64,000 nt of DNA from assembly GCF_028745735.1 (NCBI RefSeq), contig NZ_JAQZSM010000002.1, positions 62,001 to 126,000 of the forward strand, read 5' to 3'. Below are positions 46,563-57,100 of this stretch, in pieces. The notes under the pieces were generated by a model. That model saw only the letters and a list, made by a program, of their open reading frames with translations, did not search any database and had not been told where the DNA came from. The stretch comes from Roseinatronobacter alkalisoli (GTDB lineage: Bacteria > Pseudomonadota > Alphaproteobacteria > Rhodobacterales > Rhodobacteraceae). The position numbers and the translations under genes were made by a program. Numbering within the stretch: position 1 is the first letter of the stretch; each line of letters starts with the position of its first letter.

Positions 46563-47006
46563 TCACTCAGCTGTAGTCACCGGCGGGGCGACCGGCGCAG
46601 GGGCCTGCACATTTCCACGCCGTGTGTTAGCACCGCCGAGGTTGAGCCCGAAATCGATATCACGATGGGTGAAATTATACCCCACATCCGCACCACCGAA
46701 AATATTGTTGCCCAGATACGCCACGCCAACACCCGCACGCAGACTCTGGCTGTTGAACATGTAGTCCAGACTCAGCGACCCCACGGCCCGGTTGCGGCGG
46801 TTGCCGGAAAACACGCGCAGGCCAATCCCGGTTTCAACCCGGCCCGATCCGAATGCGACTGTCAGCCCCAACCCGATAGCAGGGCGCGACTTTGTTTTGG
46901 CAGCAAAAGGAGCTGCAGGAGCGACGGGTCCAGGAGTGCTGTCGGCGGCAAAGGCAGGTGTGGCGAACCCTAAGGCAAGCGCAAGCGCAAGTGGAAGGCG
47001 TGACAT
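46563..47006 (-). CDS. Small exported protein, possible outer-membrane beta-barrel
   Basis: This 147-residue protein has a clear signal peptide, MSRLPLALALALGFATPAFA, with cleavage before ADS. The mature part alternates polar and hydrophobic residues with many glycines (AIGLGLTVAFGSGRVETGIG, GGADVGYNFTHRDIDFGLNL), as in small outer-membrane barrels. A Pro/Ala-rich linker precedes it and a Pro/Val tail ends it; a terminal aromatic residue is missing. The start at 47006 has AAAGG 8 bases upstream. No family is recognised. Confidence 0.7.
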   Translation of the reverse strand: MSRLPLALALALGFATPAFAADSTPGPVAPAAPFAAKTKSRPAIGLGLTVAFGSGRVETGIGLRVFSGNRRNRAVGSLSLDYMFNSQSLRAGVGVAYLGNNIFGGADVGYNFTHRDIDFGLNLGGANTRRGNVQAPAPVAPPVTTAE

Positions 47007-47177
47007 AGCAATTACCTTTTGCGATAAAAAACAAAAAAATGTTACCACAAAAAAGTGATTTTTTCCAGCAGATTGTCACGCTTGGTCTATCCGGCCCGCG
47101 CCCGGCAGGTGCCCGCATTTTCATCTGATGCTGCGCTGATTGAAAACGGCCTGATTCCGGGGCGGTTTCAACAAGTC

Positions 47178-47264
47178 TGGTAGCCGCTGCGGGACTCGAA
47201 CCCGCACGCCCTGACGGGCCTCAGATTTTAAGTCTGGTCTGTCTACCAGTTCCAGCAAGCGGCC
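47178..47264 (-). tRNA. tRNA-Leu (anticodon UAA)
   Basis: On the minus strand the 87-base sequence folds as a class II tRNA. The acceptor GGCCGCT pairs with AGCGGCT (one G-U at the end), the D-loop has GGAACTGGTAGAC, and the anticodon loop CTTAAAA carries TAA. A long variable arm is GAGGCCCGTCAGGGCG, the T-arm has GGTTCGAGTCC, and the CCA end is encoded. The long variable arm and UAA anticodon identify leucine. Confidence 0.95.
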
Positions 47265-47313
47265 ATGCCCCTGACCTAGCGTTCCGCATTGCAGGGCGCA
47301 AGTCGTTTCCGCA

Positions 47314-48861
47314 TCAGCGCGACAGCAGGATTGAGGATACAGGAACCAGATCTATCTGATCGACGCGCCCTTCGGACTGCCACAAGTCCAACGCGTTGAG
47401 CGTGGATTCGTTGCTGGCTTCACCAAATACGATCACATATCCAACCTGACTGGCCTGAAACACGGCGCGGTCCAGAAACCGCCTTATGGTGATGGCGCTT
47501 TCGTCACCGGCATCAAGGCTGCGAAACACTTCGGCATGGGGCACGCCCATGGATTGTGCGGACCGCGCTGCCTGACCCGTGCCACCGGCAAAGGTTACCA
47601 GCCCATACCCGTCCCGCGCGATGACTTTCATGACCTCCGACAAAAGCTGCGCATTGCGCACGAAACCGTCGCGCGGCAGGTCGATGACCCCCGCAGCCAG
47701 CGGCACATTTTCGAAATAGGCGCCGAATGTCACGTCAATATCGGATGGTGTGGCCCTTGCAGGAATGCCATTGGCCAGAATCAGCACTTCCTTGCCGGAC
47801 TGATGATAAAGTTCCGCAGCTTCGGCGGCGCTGGGGTCCATCGGGTTCAGCGCAACCGTGAACGGAAGTTCCCGGGCGGCCAGATCACGGCGCATCGGCA
47901 TCGGCAGGCCGGGGTCATGCAGGACCAGCGCCATCAATGCCCCACCGGGCGTGGGGTCTACCGCTATGGCATTGCGTTCCAGCGCGGTCAGGGGGTGCGG
48001 CGCGTCGGCGGCAGGGCCTGCATCGGGCAGGGCGGGAATGGGGTCGCGCGGCGCACGCGGCATGCCGGGCAAACCGCTGATACGGGTTCCGGGCATAGTG
48101 TCGCGCGGGGTGGCGGGCGTTTCAGGTTCTGCCAGATCGTCGGCGGGCGCGGGCGGCATTTCACCCTCCGGGGCGGGCGGTTCCACCGCATCGATGACCG
48201 GCGCTGCGTCGGCTGGCGCGGCGGGGGGGGGCGGGTCAATCTGCGGCACGCCATCGGGTGCGTGTGGCGCGCCCTCCGGGCCTTGCGGAATGGATAGCGC
48301 GGCCATCGGCATGCCATGTTGCGGCACAAGCGGTGCCATATCCGTGTCCACGGCTTGTGGCGGCACGGTCATTGCAGTTGTGTCGGGCAGAATGGCGGCT
48401 GGCGCACCCGTTGACCGGGGCTGGTCCTGTGCTGGTTCCGCGTTGGGGGATGGCATGTCCGGCAGGTCCGCAAGCGGCACCAGATCGCCTGTTGCATCCG
48501 GCATCACGGCGGGCTGATCGGAATCTGGCGCGGTCGGGGGCGGCGCATCTGCCATATCTGCGGTTGCAACAGGGCGCGGCAGGTCGGGTTCCGTCGGCAC
48601 CGGCGTGGGCGCAGTGTCGGGCGGCTGTGGTTCGGGAATATCTGCCACGCCATCATCCTGCCCGGGATCATCTGCATCCGAAAGCGTCAGTTCCGGTGCG
48701 GGTGTGACAGGTTCGGGCGCAGGCGGTTGCGATGTCTGTTGCATGACAGGCTGCGCAGGAACTTCCGGTGACGGTAGTGGAAAAACAACCGCCACACCCA
48801 CCAGACCCGCCACGGCAATTGCCAAACCAAGGCCGAAACCCGCAACACCGATGCTGTTCAC
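47314..48861 (-). CDS. Divergent polysaccharide deacetylase family protein (YibQ-like) with long Pro-rich linker
   Basis: This 515-residue protein has an N-terminal membrane anchor (about 8-28), then roughly 260 residues of Pro/Ala/Asp-rich low-complexity sequence. The C-terminal domain (about 290-515) resembles the YibQ branch of polysaccharide deacetylases: NAIAVDPTPGGALMALVLHDPGL, FTVALNPMDPSAAEAAELYHQ, KEVLILANGIPARATPSDIDV. The usual deacetylase metal triad is not evident. It is probably periplasmic, with the linker crossing or contacting the cell wall. It stands between tRNA-Leu and the trp genes, in the opposite direction to trpG. Confidence 0.85.
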   Translation of the reverse strand: MNSIGVAGFGLGLAIAVAGLVGVAVVFPLPSPEVPAQPVMQQTSQPPAPEPVTPAPELTLSDADDPGQDDGVADIPEPQPPDTAPTPVPTEPDLPRPVATADMADAPPPTAPDSDQPAVMPDATGDLVPLADLPDMPSPNAEPAQDQPRSTGAPAAILPDTTAMTVPPQAVDTDMAPLVPQHGMPMAALSIPQGPEGAPHAPDGVPQIDPPPPAAPADAAPVIDAVEPPAPEGEMPPAPADDLAEPETPATPRDTMPGTRISGLPGMPRAPRDPIPALPDAGPAADAPHPLTALERNAIAVDPTPGGALMALVLHDPGLPMPMRRDLAARELPFTVALNPMDPSAAEAAELYHQSGKEVLILANGIPARATPSDIDVTFGAYFENVPLAAGVIDLPRDGFVRNAQLLSEVMKVIARDGYGLVTFAGGTGQAARSAQSMGVPHAEVFRSLDAGDESAITIRRFLDRAVFQASQVGYVIVFGEASNESTLNALDLWQSEGRVDQIDLVPVSSILLSR

Positions 48862-49088
48862 CTGATTTCCCCGCTCTAACCCGCATTATGCAGACGCAAT
48901 ATGCGCCCCTGCGCCGTCATGGGGGTATAAACCCGTCAGCCCCCGGCGCCTGCCCAATCTTTCCCACAAAAGCGCACTGCAATCAAACAGATTGCGGCCA
49001 GCAGGCTTGACCTTCCGGCCTGCGCGCGGGCATGTATGACAGATGTCCCGTTTTCAGGGCACCTGCCCTAATCTTCAAGGCCCCGCCC

Positions 49089-49670
49089 ATGCTGCTGCTG
49101 ATAGATAACTACGACAGTTTCACCTATAATCTGGTGCATTACTTCGGTGAACTTGGCGCCGATGTGGTGGTGCGGCGCAATGATGCGCTGGACGTGCAGC
49201 AGGCGATGGCGCTGAACCCGTCGGCGATTGTGCTGTCGCCCGGTCCCTGCGACCCCGATCAGGCAGGCATTTGCCTGCCGCTGACGCTGGCCGCCGCCGA
49301 CGCGCGTGTGCCCTTGCTGGGCGTCTGTCTGGGCCACCAGACCATCGGACAGGCATTCGGCGGCAATGTGGTGCGCGCACCCCAGATCGTGCATGGCAAG
49401 CTGGGCGCGATGCACCATGCGGGCAAGGGCGTGTTTGCGGGCCTGCCCTCGCCGCTGAATGCAACGCGCTATCATTCGCTGGTCGTGGACCGCGCGACGC
49501 TGCCTGATTGTCTGGAAATCACATCCTGGCTGGATGACGGGCTGATCATGGGGTTGCGGCACCGTGAATTGCCAGTTGAAGGGGTGCAGTTTCACCCCGA
49601 AAGCATCCGGTCTGAGCATGGCCACGCGATGTTGCGCAATTTTCTGGACATGGCGAAGGCTGTTGCGTGA
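49089..49670 (+). CDS. trpG: Anthranilate synthase component II (glutamine amidotransferase)
   Basis: This subunit supplies ammonia from glutamine to TrpE for anthranilate synthesis. It is a class I amidotransferase with catalytic C80 in LLGVCLGHQ and the His-Glu pair in [10 protein letters not shown] near 167. The opening [14 protein letters not shown] is typical. Length is 193 residues. AAGG lies 9 bases before the ATG. No trpE is in the window. No leader peptide with tandem Trp codons was found in the 227 bp upstream. Confidence 0.95.
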   Translation: MLLLIDNYDSFTYNLVHYFGELGADVVVRRNDALDVQQAMALNPSAIVLSPGPCDPDQAGICLPLTLAAADARVPLLGVCLGHQTIGQAFGGNVVRAPQIVHGKLGAMHHAGKGVFAGLPSPLNATRYHSLVVDRATLPDCLEITSWLDDGLIMGLRHRELPVEGVQFHPESIRSEHGHAMLRNFLDMAKAVA

Positions 49671-50689
49671 TGGATGACCTCAAGCCCCTGATCGGCATTG
49701 CCGCCACACGCGCCCTGACCCGCCCCGAGGCTGAGATTGCCTTTAACCTGCTGTTTGACGGGCAGGCCACGCCGGCACAAACCGGCGGCTTTCTGATGGC
49801 CATGCGCACGCGCGGCGAAACCGTTGACGAATATGCCGCTGCTGCCAGCGTGATGCGGGCGAAATGCGTCAGGGTCAACGCGCCGGAGGGGGCGATGGAT
49901 ATTGTCGGCACCGGCGGTGACGGCAAGGGCACGCTGAACATTTCCACGGCGACGGCCTTTGTTGTGGCGGGGGCAGGGGTGCCGGTTGCAAAACACGGCA
50001 ATCGCAACCTGTCATCCAAATCCGGTGCGGCTGATGCGCTGGGCGCGCTGGGCATTGATGTGATGGTCGGCCCGCAGGTGGTGGAACGCGCGTTGCGTGA
50101 TGTCGGCATCGGTTTCATGATGGCACCGATGCATCATCCCGCCATGCGCCATGTTGGCCCGGTGCGCGCGGAACTTGGTACGCGCACGATTTTCAACATC
50201 CTTGGCCCGCTGACCAACCCCGCGGGGGTCAAACGCCAGTTGACCGGCGTGTTTTCCCCTGACCTGTTGCGCCCCATGGCTGAAACCTTGCAGGCGCTCG
50301 GGTCGGAAAAGGCCTGGCTGGTGCATGGCGGGGACGGCACGGACGAATTGTCCATCGCGGCTGAAAGCCGGGTTGTTGTGCTGGATGCGGATGGCCTGCG
50401 CGAATTCACACTGCACCCCGAAGATGCCGGTCTGCCCATCCACGCGTTTGAGGAATTACTGGGCGGCAGTCCGCAGGAAAACGCGGTAGAATTGCTGGCG
50501 GTGCTTCAGGGGGTGGGGCGTCCGGCCTACCGCGATGCGGTATTGCTGAACACCGCCGCCGCGCTTGTGGTCGCCGACAAGGCGGAAACGTTGCCCGAAG
50601 GGGTGGCGCTGGCACGTGACAGCATCGCATCCGGTGCGGCGATGCGCACGGTTGATTCGCTGGCGAAAATCAGCCCTGTGAGAGACTGA
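49670..50689 (+). CDS. trpD: Anthranilate phosphoribosyltransferase
   Basis: This enzyme transfers phosphoribose from PRPP to anthranilate. The PRPP-binding loops are [18 protein letters not shown] (about 80-97) and [32 protein letters not shown] and [10 protein letters not shown] are also conserved. Length is 339 residues. The ATG shares one base with the trpG stop (TGATG), so the two are translationally coupled. Confidence 0.96.
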   Translation: MDDLKPLIGIAATRALTRPEAEIAFNLLFDGQATPAQTGGFLMAMRTRGETVDEYAAAASVMRAKCVRVNAPEGAMDIVGTGGDGKGTLNISTATAFVVAGAGVPVAKHGNRNLSSKSGAADALGALGIDVMVGPQVVERALRDVGIGFMMAPMHHPAMRHVGPVRAELGTRTIFNILGPLTNPAGVKRQLTGVFSPDLLRPMAETLQALGSEKAWLVHGGDGTDELSIAAESRVVVLDADGLREFTLHPEDAGLPIHAFEELLGGSPQENAVELLAVLQGVGRPAYRDAVLLNTAAALVVADKAETLPEGVALARDSIASGAAMRTVDSLAKISPVRD

Positions 50690-50704
50690 AACAAAGGACG
50701 GCAG

Positions 50705-51511
50705 ATGGCCACTATTCTGGACAAGATCAAAGCCTACAAGCTGGAAGATGTCGCAGCCCGAAAGGCCGCCCGCCCGCTGGCGCAGGTCGAGGATGCGGCG
50801 CGCAATGCCAGCGCCCCGCGCGGTTTTGTCGATGCACTGGTTCGTGCGCAGCGCGATGGCTATGGCCTGATTGCCGAGATCAAGAAAGCCAGCCCGTCGA
50901 AAGGGCTTATCCGTGCCGATTTCAACCCGCCCGCGCTGGCGCGCGCCTATGCGGCAGGCGGTGCCACCTGTTTAAGTGTGCTGACTGACGGCCCCAGTTT
51001 TCAGGGCGCGGATGAATTTCTGGTGGCCGCGCGCAGTGCTGTGGAGTTGCCCGCGCTGCGCAAGGATTTCCTGTATGACACATGGCAGGTCGCCGAGTCC
51101 CGCGCCCTGCATGCCGACTGCATTCTGATCATCATGGCTTCGGTCAGTGATTTGCAGGCGCGTGAACTGGAAGATGCCGCCGTCGCTTGGGGCATGGATG
51201 TTCTGGTCGAAGTGCATGACGAGCAGGAACTTGAACGCGCGCTTGTCCTGAAGTCCCCGTTGCTGGGGGTGAATAACCGCAATCTGAACACGTTCGAGGT
51301 GACTCTGGAAACCACCCGCCGCCTGTCGAAACTGGTGCCGGACGGCAAGTTGCTGGTGGCCGAAAGCGGGATATATACCCCCGCAGATCTGGCTGATCTT
51401 GCCACCTATGGTGCGCGCAGTTTCCTGATTGGTGAAAGCCTGATGCGGCAGACAGATGTTGCGGCGGCCACGCGGCAATTGCTTGCGCGTGATCCGTCAG
51501 AAAAGGTGTGA
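50705..51511 (+). CDS. trpC: Indole-3-glycerol phosphate synthase
   Basis: This TIM-barrel enzyme closes the indole ring of the tryptophan pathway. Signatures are [21 protein letters not shown] with the catalytic lysine, [56 protein letters not shown] and [11 protein letters not shown]. Length is 268 residues, a monofunctional form without fused TrpF. It follows trpD by 15 bases and ends one base before moaC. Confidence 0.96.
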   Translation: MATILDKIKAYKLEDVAARKAARPLAQVEDAARNASAPRGFVDALVRAQRDGYGLIAEIKKASPSKGLIRADFNPPALARAYAAGGATCLSVLTDGPSFQGADEFLVAARSAVELPALRKDFLYDTWQVAESRALHADCILIIMASVSDLQARELEDAAVAWGMDVLVEVHDEQELERALVLKSPLLGVNNRNLNTFEVTLETTRRLSKLVPDGKLLVAESGIYTPADLADLATYGARSFLIGESLMRQTDVAAATRQLLARDPSEKV

Positions 51512-51512
51512 T

Positions 51513-51992
51513 GTGGAAAAACTGACACATTTTGACGCCGAAGGCCATGCGCATATGGTGGATGTGTCGCAAAAGTCCCACACCGCGCGAATCGCTATTG
51601 CGGAAAGTGCAGTGCAGATGCTGCCCGAAACGTTGGCACTGATTACCGAAGGTCGCGCAAAGAAGGGGGATGTGCTGGGGGTTGCACGCCTTGCGGGCAT
51701 CATGGGGGCCAAGCGCTGCGCGGATCTGATCCCGCTATGCCATCCGTTGCCGATTACCAAGGTCAGCGTGGACCTGACCCCCGATGAGACGCTGCCGGGC
51801 ATACGCATCCGTGCAGAGGTGCGCACCACAGGCCAGACCGGCGTCGAAATGGAGGCCCTGACCGCGGCATCTGTCGCGGCGCTGACAGTCTATGACATGC
51901 TCAAGGCCGCCGAAAAATCGATGACCATAACTGCCACCCGCGTCGTGCTGAAAGATGGCGGCAAATCTGGCCGGTATGAGGGACGCACATGA
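51513..51992 (+). CDS. moaC: Cyclic pyranopterin monophosphate synthase
   Basis: MoaC makes cyclic pyranopterin monophosphate, the first stable intermediate of molybdenum cofactor. The protein has 159 residues. [18 protein letters not shown], the active-site [18 protein letters not shown] and [23 protein letters not shown] are diagnostic (each a separate block). The start is GTG at 51513, two bases after the trpC stop, with AAAGG 6 bases upstream; no in-frame ATG lies near. It overlaps moeA by 4 bases. Confidence 0.96.
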   Translation: MEKLTHFDAEGHAHMVDVSQKSHTARIAIAESAVQMLPETLALITEGRAKKGDVLGVARLAGIMGAKRCADLIPLCHPLPITKVSVDLTPDETLPGIRIRAEVRTTGQTGVEMEALTAASVAALTVYDMLKAAEKSMTITATRVVLKDGGKSGRYEGRT

Positions 51993-53161
51993 TTACGCCC
52001 GAAGAAGCGCTTGCCCGTGTCTTCGCGCTTGTGCAGCCGCTGAGCACTGAAGATGTCCCGCTGGAATACGCTGCTGGCCGGGTATTGCGCCACGCTGTGA
52101 CGGCAGGGCGCGACCAGCCACCTTTTGCGGCTTCGGCAATGGATGGCTATGGGGTGACCGCAGATGCGCAGCCCGGGGACCGGCTGCGCGTGACAGGGCA
52201 GGCCGCCGCCGGGCACGCATTTCCGGGAGGAATTTCTACAGGCGAAGCTGTGCGCATTTTTACTGGCGCACCCGTACCCGCAGGTGTGGCGCGTGTGGTT
52301 CTGCAGGAAGATATCGCCCGCGATGGCGACCTGATTACGCTGCCTGAATCGCTGGGCAAATCAACGCATATACGGGCGCAAGCGGTTGATTTCAAAACCG
52401 GGGACACCATCACGGCACCGCGCAGGCTGTCGCCTGTGGCGCTGGCGCTGCTGGCCGCGATGAACTGCCCGAATGTCACGGTCAGCCGCCGTCCCGATGT
52501 GGCTATCATCGCAACGGGCGACGAACTGGTCATGCCCGGCGAAACCCCGCGCGCGGATCAGATTATCGCCTCCAACGCCTTTGCAATCAAGGCATTGGCA
52601 GAAGCCGAAGGCGCGCAGGCGCGTATTTTGCCAATCGCTGCAGACACGGAAACATCCTTGCGGTCCGTGTTTGAACTGGCCGCCGGGGCGGATATGATTG
52701 TGACCATCGGCGGCGCATCTGTCGGGGATCACGATCTGGTCGGGCCGGTCGTTGACGCACTGGGCACAAAACGCAGCTTCTACAAGATTGCCATGCGCCC
52801 CGGAAAACCCCTGATGGCCGGAAAATTGAAAGGTGCGGTATTGCTGGGTCTGCCGGGAAACCCTGTATCCTCAATCGTATGCGCGCATCTTTTCATGCGC
52901 CCCGCCTTGCGCGCCATGCAGGGTTTGGGACAGTGGCCCATGCCATCCGCAACAGCGGCCCTGGGGTGCGATCTGCCCGCAAACGGCCCGCGCACGCATT
53001 ACATACGCGCAGCGCTTTCGCCCGGACCAACAATTACGCCGATGGACAATCAGGACAGCTCTTTGCTGACAATGCTGGCCAGCGCCGACGCGCTGCTGGT
53101 TCATCCGGCGGGGGGCGGGCCGCGCAAGGCAGGCGAACAAATGCGGTATATTCCACTGTAA
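51989..53161 (+). CDS. moeA: Molybdopterin molybdenumtransferase
   Basis: MoeA inserts molybdate into adenylylated molybdopterin. Of 390 residues, the N-terminal part has [12 protein letters not shown] and the linker [10 protein letters not shown]. The MoCF domain shows [52 protein letters not shown] and [10 protein letters not shown]. The C-terminal domain follows from about 315. Product cofactor is required by the xanthine dehydrogenase encoded at 19-23 kb. It overlaps moaC and ends 77 bases before lexA. Confidence 0.96.
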   Translation: MITPEEALARVFALVQPLSTEDVPLEYAAGRVLRHAVTAGRDQPPFAASAMDGYGVTADAQPGDRLRVTGQAAAGHAFPGGISTGEAVRIFTGAPVPAGVARVVLQEDIARDGDLITLPESLGKSTHIRAQAVDFKTGDTITAPRRLSPVALALLAAMNCPNVTVSRRPDVAIIATGDELVMPGETPRADQIIASNAFAIKALAEAEGAQARILPIAADTETSLRSVFELAAGADMIVTIGGASVGDHDLVGPVVDALGTKRSFYKIAMRPGKPLMAGKLKGAVLLGLPGNPVSSIVCAHLFMRPALRAMQGLGQWPMPSATAALGCDLPANGPRTHYIRAALSPGPTITPMDNQDSSLLTMLASADALLVHPAGGGPRKAGEQMRYIPL

Positions 53162-53167
53162 GGCGGC

Positions 53168-53207
53168 TTGACATGATTAGGGATCGCGCATAGAACATAA
53201 GGTGAAT
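53168..53207 (+). promoter_or_regulatory. lexA promoter with overlapping SOS box
   Basis: TTGACA (53168-53173) is followed after exactly 17 bases by TAGAAC (53191-53196). GAAC-N7-GAAT at 53193-53207 overlaps the -10 hexamer. The alphaproteobacterial LexA site is the direct repeat GAAC-N7-GAAC (or GTTC-N7-GTTC), so this is one base from consensus. It fits LexA repressing its own gene. Confidence 0.55.
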
Positions 53208-53238
53208 ATCCGTATTCCATGACCTGTCAGGGGGCAAT

Positions 53239-53931
53239 ATGCTGACGCGAAAACAGATTGATCTATTGAAATTGATTCATACGCGCATGGAACAGGACGG
53301 GGTCGCGCCATCTTTTGACGAAATGAAGGATGCGCTGGATTTGCGGTCAAAATCGGGTATTCACAGGCTGATTACGGCGCTGGAAGAACGCGGGTTCATC
53401 CGTCGTCTGCCCCATCGGGCGCGCGCTATCGAAGTGTTGAAACTGCCTGATGCATTGTCACGCGAAGGGTTTGTCGCCCATGTCGTGGATGGCGGCGCTC
53501 CGGAAAAGCCCGTAGCCCCTGCGAACGCCGTACCTGTGGAAGCTGCGGCCATGGCCCTGCCGATCATGGGCAAAATCGCGGCAGGCACCCCGATCGAAGC
53601 GATCAGCGAAGCCGTGCGCAATGTCGCTGTGCCCGGAACCATGCTCAATGCGCGTTCACAACATTACGCATTGGAAGTGCAAGGCGATTCCATGATCGAC
53701 CTTGGCATCAATGACGGGGATATCGTGGTGATCCGCGAACAGAATACCGCCGATAACGGCGATATTGTTGTCGCCCTGATTGAGGGTCATGAAGCGACCC
53801 TGAAACGGTTTCGCAGGCATGGTGGGATGATCGCACTGGAAGCGGCCAACCCGGCCTATGAAACGCGCCTGCTGCGCGATGATCAGGTTCAGGTTCAGGG
53901 CCGGTTGGTGGGTCTGATCCGCAGCTACTAG
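53239..53931 (+). CDS. lexA: SOS-response repressor and self-cleaving protease LexA
   Basis: LexA represses DNA-damage genes until RecA filaments trigger autocleavage. The N-terminal winged helix covers about 1-65 ([35 protein letters not shown]). The cleavage site is A115-G116 in KIAAGTP, and the catalytic dyad is S151 (GDSMID) and K189 (HEATLKRF). The extended linker between domains (about 68-105) and the length of 230 residues are typical of alphaproteobacteria. It is probably expressed from its own promoter inside the gap after moeA. Confidence 0.97.
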   Translation: MLTRKQIDLLKLIHTRMEQDGVAPSFDEMKDALDLRSKSGIHRLITALEERGFIRRLPHRARAIEVLKLPDALSREGFVAHVVDGGAPEKPVAPANAVPVEAAAMALPIMGKIAAGTPIEAISEAVRNVAVPGTMLNARSQHYALEVQGDSMIDLGINDGDIVVIREQNTADNGDIVVALIEGHEATLKRFRRHGGMIALEAANPAYETRLLRDDQVQVQGRLVGLIRSY

Positions 53932-53932
53932 C

Positions 53933-53980
53933 GCATGTCGCGCAAAAACGGGAACGGGTTTTTGTGTTCCTCGGATATGC
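53933..53980. repeat. Palindromic intergenic repeat, copy 2
   Basis: This 48-bp element starts two bases after the lexA stop codon with GCATGTCGCGCAAAA, continues with GGGAACGGGTTTTTG and ends with TATGC, matching copy 1 at 46365-46411. It lies in the convergent gap between lexA and smc. The remaining 190 bp of the gap shows no gene. Confidence 0.7.
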
Positions 53981-54169
53981 GAAAACAATATGCTCTATAA
54001 AGGCGCGTGAGTGCGGATGAACGTCGGCACGCTGTCTCTGCAATCCCTTGGGGGATCAAGGCCGGGTTTCCAGTTTCCAAGGGTTTTCTGCGGTTCTCAT
54101 GAAATGGCGCAGTATCAATAGCCGTATCAGGCATCCGACCTGTTTTGGTCCGCAGGCAGGATCAGGACG

Positions 54170-57100
54170 TCACGCGACCAGTGCTTCGGCATGTTTCAGA
54201 TCCACGCTGACCAACTGGCTGACACCGCGTTCGCCCATCGTGACCCCGAACAACCGGTCCATGCGCGACATTGAAATGGCGTTATGCGTGATGATCAGAT
54301 AGCGGGTTTCAGTCCGGCGGCACATCTCGTCCAGCAGGTCGCAAAACCGCGCCACATTCGCATCATCCAAAGGTGCGTCCACTTCATCCAGCACACAGAT
54401 CGGGGCGGGGTTGGCCAGAAATACCGCGAAAATCAGCGCCAGCGCTGTCAGTGTCTGTTCGCCCCCTGACAGAAGCGACAGAATGGACAGCTTCTTGCCG
54501 GGGGGCTGACACATGATTTCCAGCCCGGCATCCAGCGGGTCGTCGCTTTCGACCAGAACCAGCTTTGCCTCGCCGCCCGTGAACAGATGGGTGAACAGCG
54601 TTGAGAAACTGGCATTCACCTTGTCAAAGGCTATCAGCAACCGTTCGCGCCCTTCGCGGTTCAGCGCGTTGATGCCAGACCGCAGCTTGGCGATTGCGGC
54701 TTCCAGATCTGCCTTTTCCTGAACCAGAATGTCATGTTCAGTCTGCACCTCGCGGGCGTCTTCTTCGGCGCGCAGGTTGACGGCCCCCAAGGCATCGCGG
54801 GCGCGGCGCAGGCGGGTCAGTTCTTCGTCCAGCGTGGTTGCATCCGGCATGGTGTCCGGGTCGGTGTCCAGTTGCGCCAGCAGGGCCTGTGGCGTCGTTT
54901 CCATTTCCTCGGCGATGCGGGCTTCGGCCTGTACGACGCTTTCGCGCGCGGCGTCGCGTCGGGCTTCTATGCGGGCGCGGGCTTCGCGGGCATCGGATGC
55001 GGCGCGTTCTGTCGCGCGTTCCGCGTCGGCGGCGTCGCGCGCCGCGGACTCGGCCTCTGCCAGCATGTCGCGGGCGGTCGAGTGGCGGGCTTCGGCGCGG
55101 GTAATTTCATCTGTCAGCGCGGCGCGCTTTTCCGCCAGCGCTTCGGGTGTTGCGCTTGCCTCTGCCAGTTCATCTTCGGTTGCTTCCTTGCGGGCCTGCA
55201 GGTCATGGATGCGGGTTTCAGCGGTTTCCAGACGGTGCCGCCAACCGCTGAGGGATTTCGTGATCTCTTGCCCGCGGGCCAGGCGCGCTTTTGCATCGCG
55301 GCGCAACTCATCAGCCTGCGCGCGGTGTGACAGCATGCTGATGCGCGCGGCTTCCACTGTCATGCGCAGCGTGTCAGTTGCGGCGCGTGCCTGTTCCAGA
55401 TCGGACAATTCCGCGCGCTGATCTTCGATACTGGCCAGTGTTTCTGACAGATCTTCGACATCATCGCTGAAACGCGTCATCTGGGCCGTGGCGCTTTCCA
55501 GTCGGGCCTGTGCGCTGTCGCGCGCCGTTTCCGCCCGCGACAGGGCGCGCGCCGCATCTGTCAGGCGCTGGTCGGCGGCGCGGCGGGCATCACGTGCCTG
55601 CCTTTCGGCCCCGGTCAGCGCATCAAGCCTGGCCTTGAAACCAGAATGTGTGTCACGGGCGTTCTGCAACCGTGCTTCAGATTGTTCCAGATCGCGCTTC
55701 AGCCGGTCCAGACGGTTGATCTGTTGCAGCCGCAAGGCGGCGGTGCTGGAGGCATCCTTTGCTGCGACAACCAGCCCGTCCCAACGCCACAGATCACCGG
55801 CAAGCGTAACCAACCGCTGGCCGGGGCGCAGGTCCGGTTGCAGGCGGGGGCCATCGGCGGCATCTGTCAGCCCTGTTTGTGACAGACGACGGGCCAGCGC
55901 ATCCGGTCCCTGGACATGCGGGGCCAGCGGCTGCGCCCCGCTGGGCAGGGGCGCGGCGTCGTCATAGCCCGGCAATGCCACCCAGCCCGATCCGCCATCC
56001 GACAGCGGCGCGCGCAGATCATCAGCCAAGGCCGCGCCGATTGCCAGTTCGTGGCCGTCCGCGACGCGCAGCAGGTCAAGAAGCTGTGTACCGTCCCCGC
56101 GTTCCCGGTCAACCAGCCGCGACAGGGCGGCGGCTTCTGCACGCAGGGTGCTGGTCTCTCCTTCGGCTTCGGCCAGGGTGGCGCGGGCTTCGGATTCATC
56201 GGTCTGGGCATTATGGCGCGCATCCTCTGCTTCCAGCAGGGTGGCTTCGGCATCTTCGGTCAGGGTTTGCGCAGCGGCGAGTTCTTCCAGCGCCTGTTCC
56301 AGATCGGCTTGCGCGGTTTGCAGCGTGGCTTGCGCCTGCGACTGGGCATCTGCGGCTTGCAGGCTGGCGTTGCGCGCTTTTGCAAGGGCGGCTTGCAATT
56401 CACTGATCTGGCGTTCAACGGCCTGATGGCGCGCTGCCAGACGGGCCACATCTTCGGTGGCGCTGCTCAGGTCGGCTTCGTGATCCGCCAGAAGCAGTGC
56501 GGCGGCATCGGCGGCATCTGTCGCGTCATTCAGCTTGTCGTCATGCCCCTCGGCAGCTTTGGCAAGTTGGGCCTGTTCCCATTCCAGTTGCGCAATTGTG
56601 TCCGTTGCATCACGGTTCAGGCCGGTTTCACGGTCGATATCCTGCGCAAGCTGAAGCACGCGCGATTGCAGGGTGCGGATGGTTTCCAGCGCGCGCGCTT
56701 CTTCGGCTGACAGGGTGTCGCGGCTGACATGCAGGCGTTGCAGCACCGCCCCCGCGACCGCGTCTTCTTCGCGCAGGGGGGGCAGGCGTTCTTCGGCAGC
56801 TTCGCGGGTGCGGCCGGCTTGTTGCGCGGCCGTTTCAGTCTGGGCGCTGGCCAGCAGCGCGGTTTGCAGCGCGGCATCGGCATCCAGACGCGCCTGATCG
56901 GCTTCGCGCCAGCGCCGGTACAGCAACAGCCCCTCTACCTGCCGCAACCGTGTGCCAATCTGGCGGTAACGTTCGGCCTGCCGTGCCTGCCGCGTCAACT
57001 GCGCCAGTTGCTGGGCAAGCTGGTCAATCACATCGCTGATGCGTTCCAGATTGGTTTCCGTTGCACGCAGGCGCAGTTCTGCTTCGTGGCGGCGCTGATA

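Noticed and set aside
48862-49088. tryptophan attenuator before trpG
   Set aside because: No short leader peptide with consecutive Trp codons and no alternating hairpins were found.
51456-51512. Upstream in-frame start for moaC inside trpC
   Set aside because: The conserved MoaC N-terminus begins at the GTG at 51513, which has AAAGG at the right distance.
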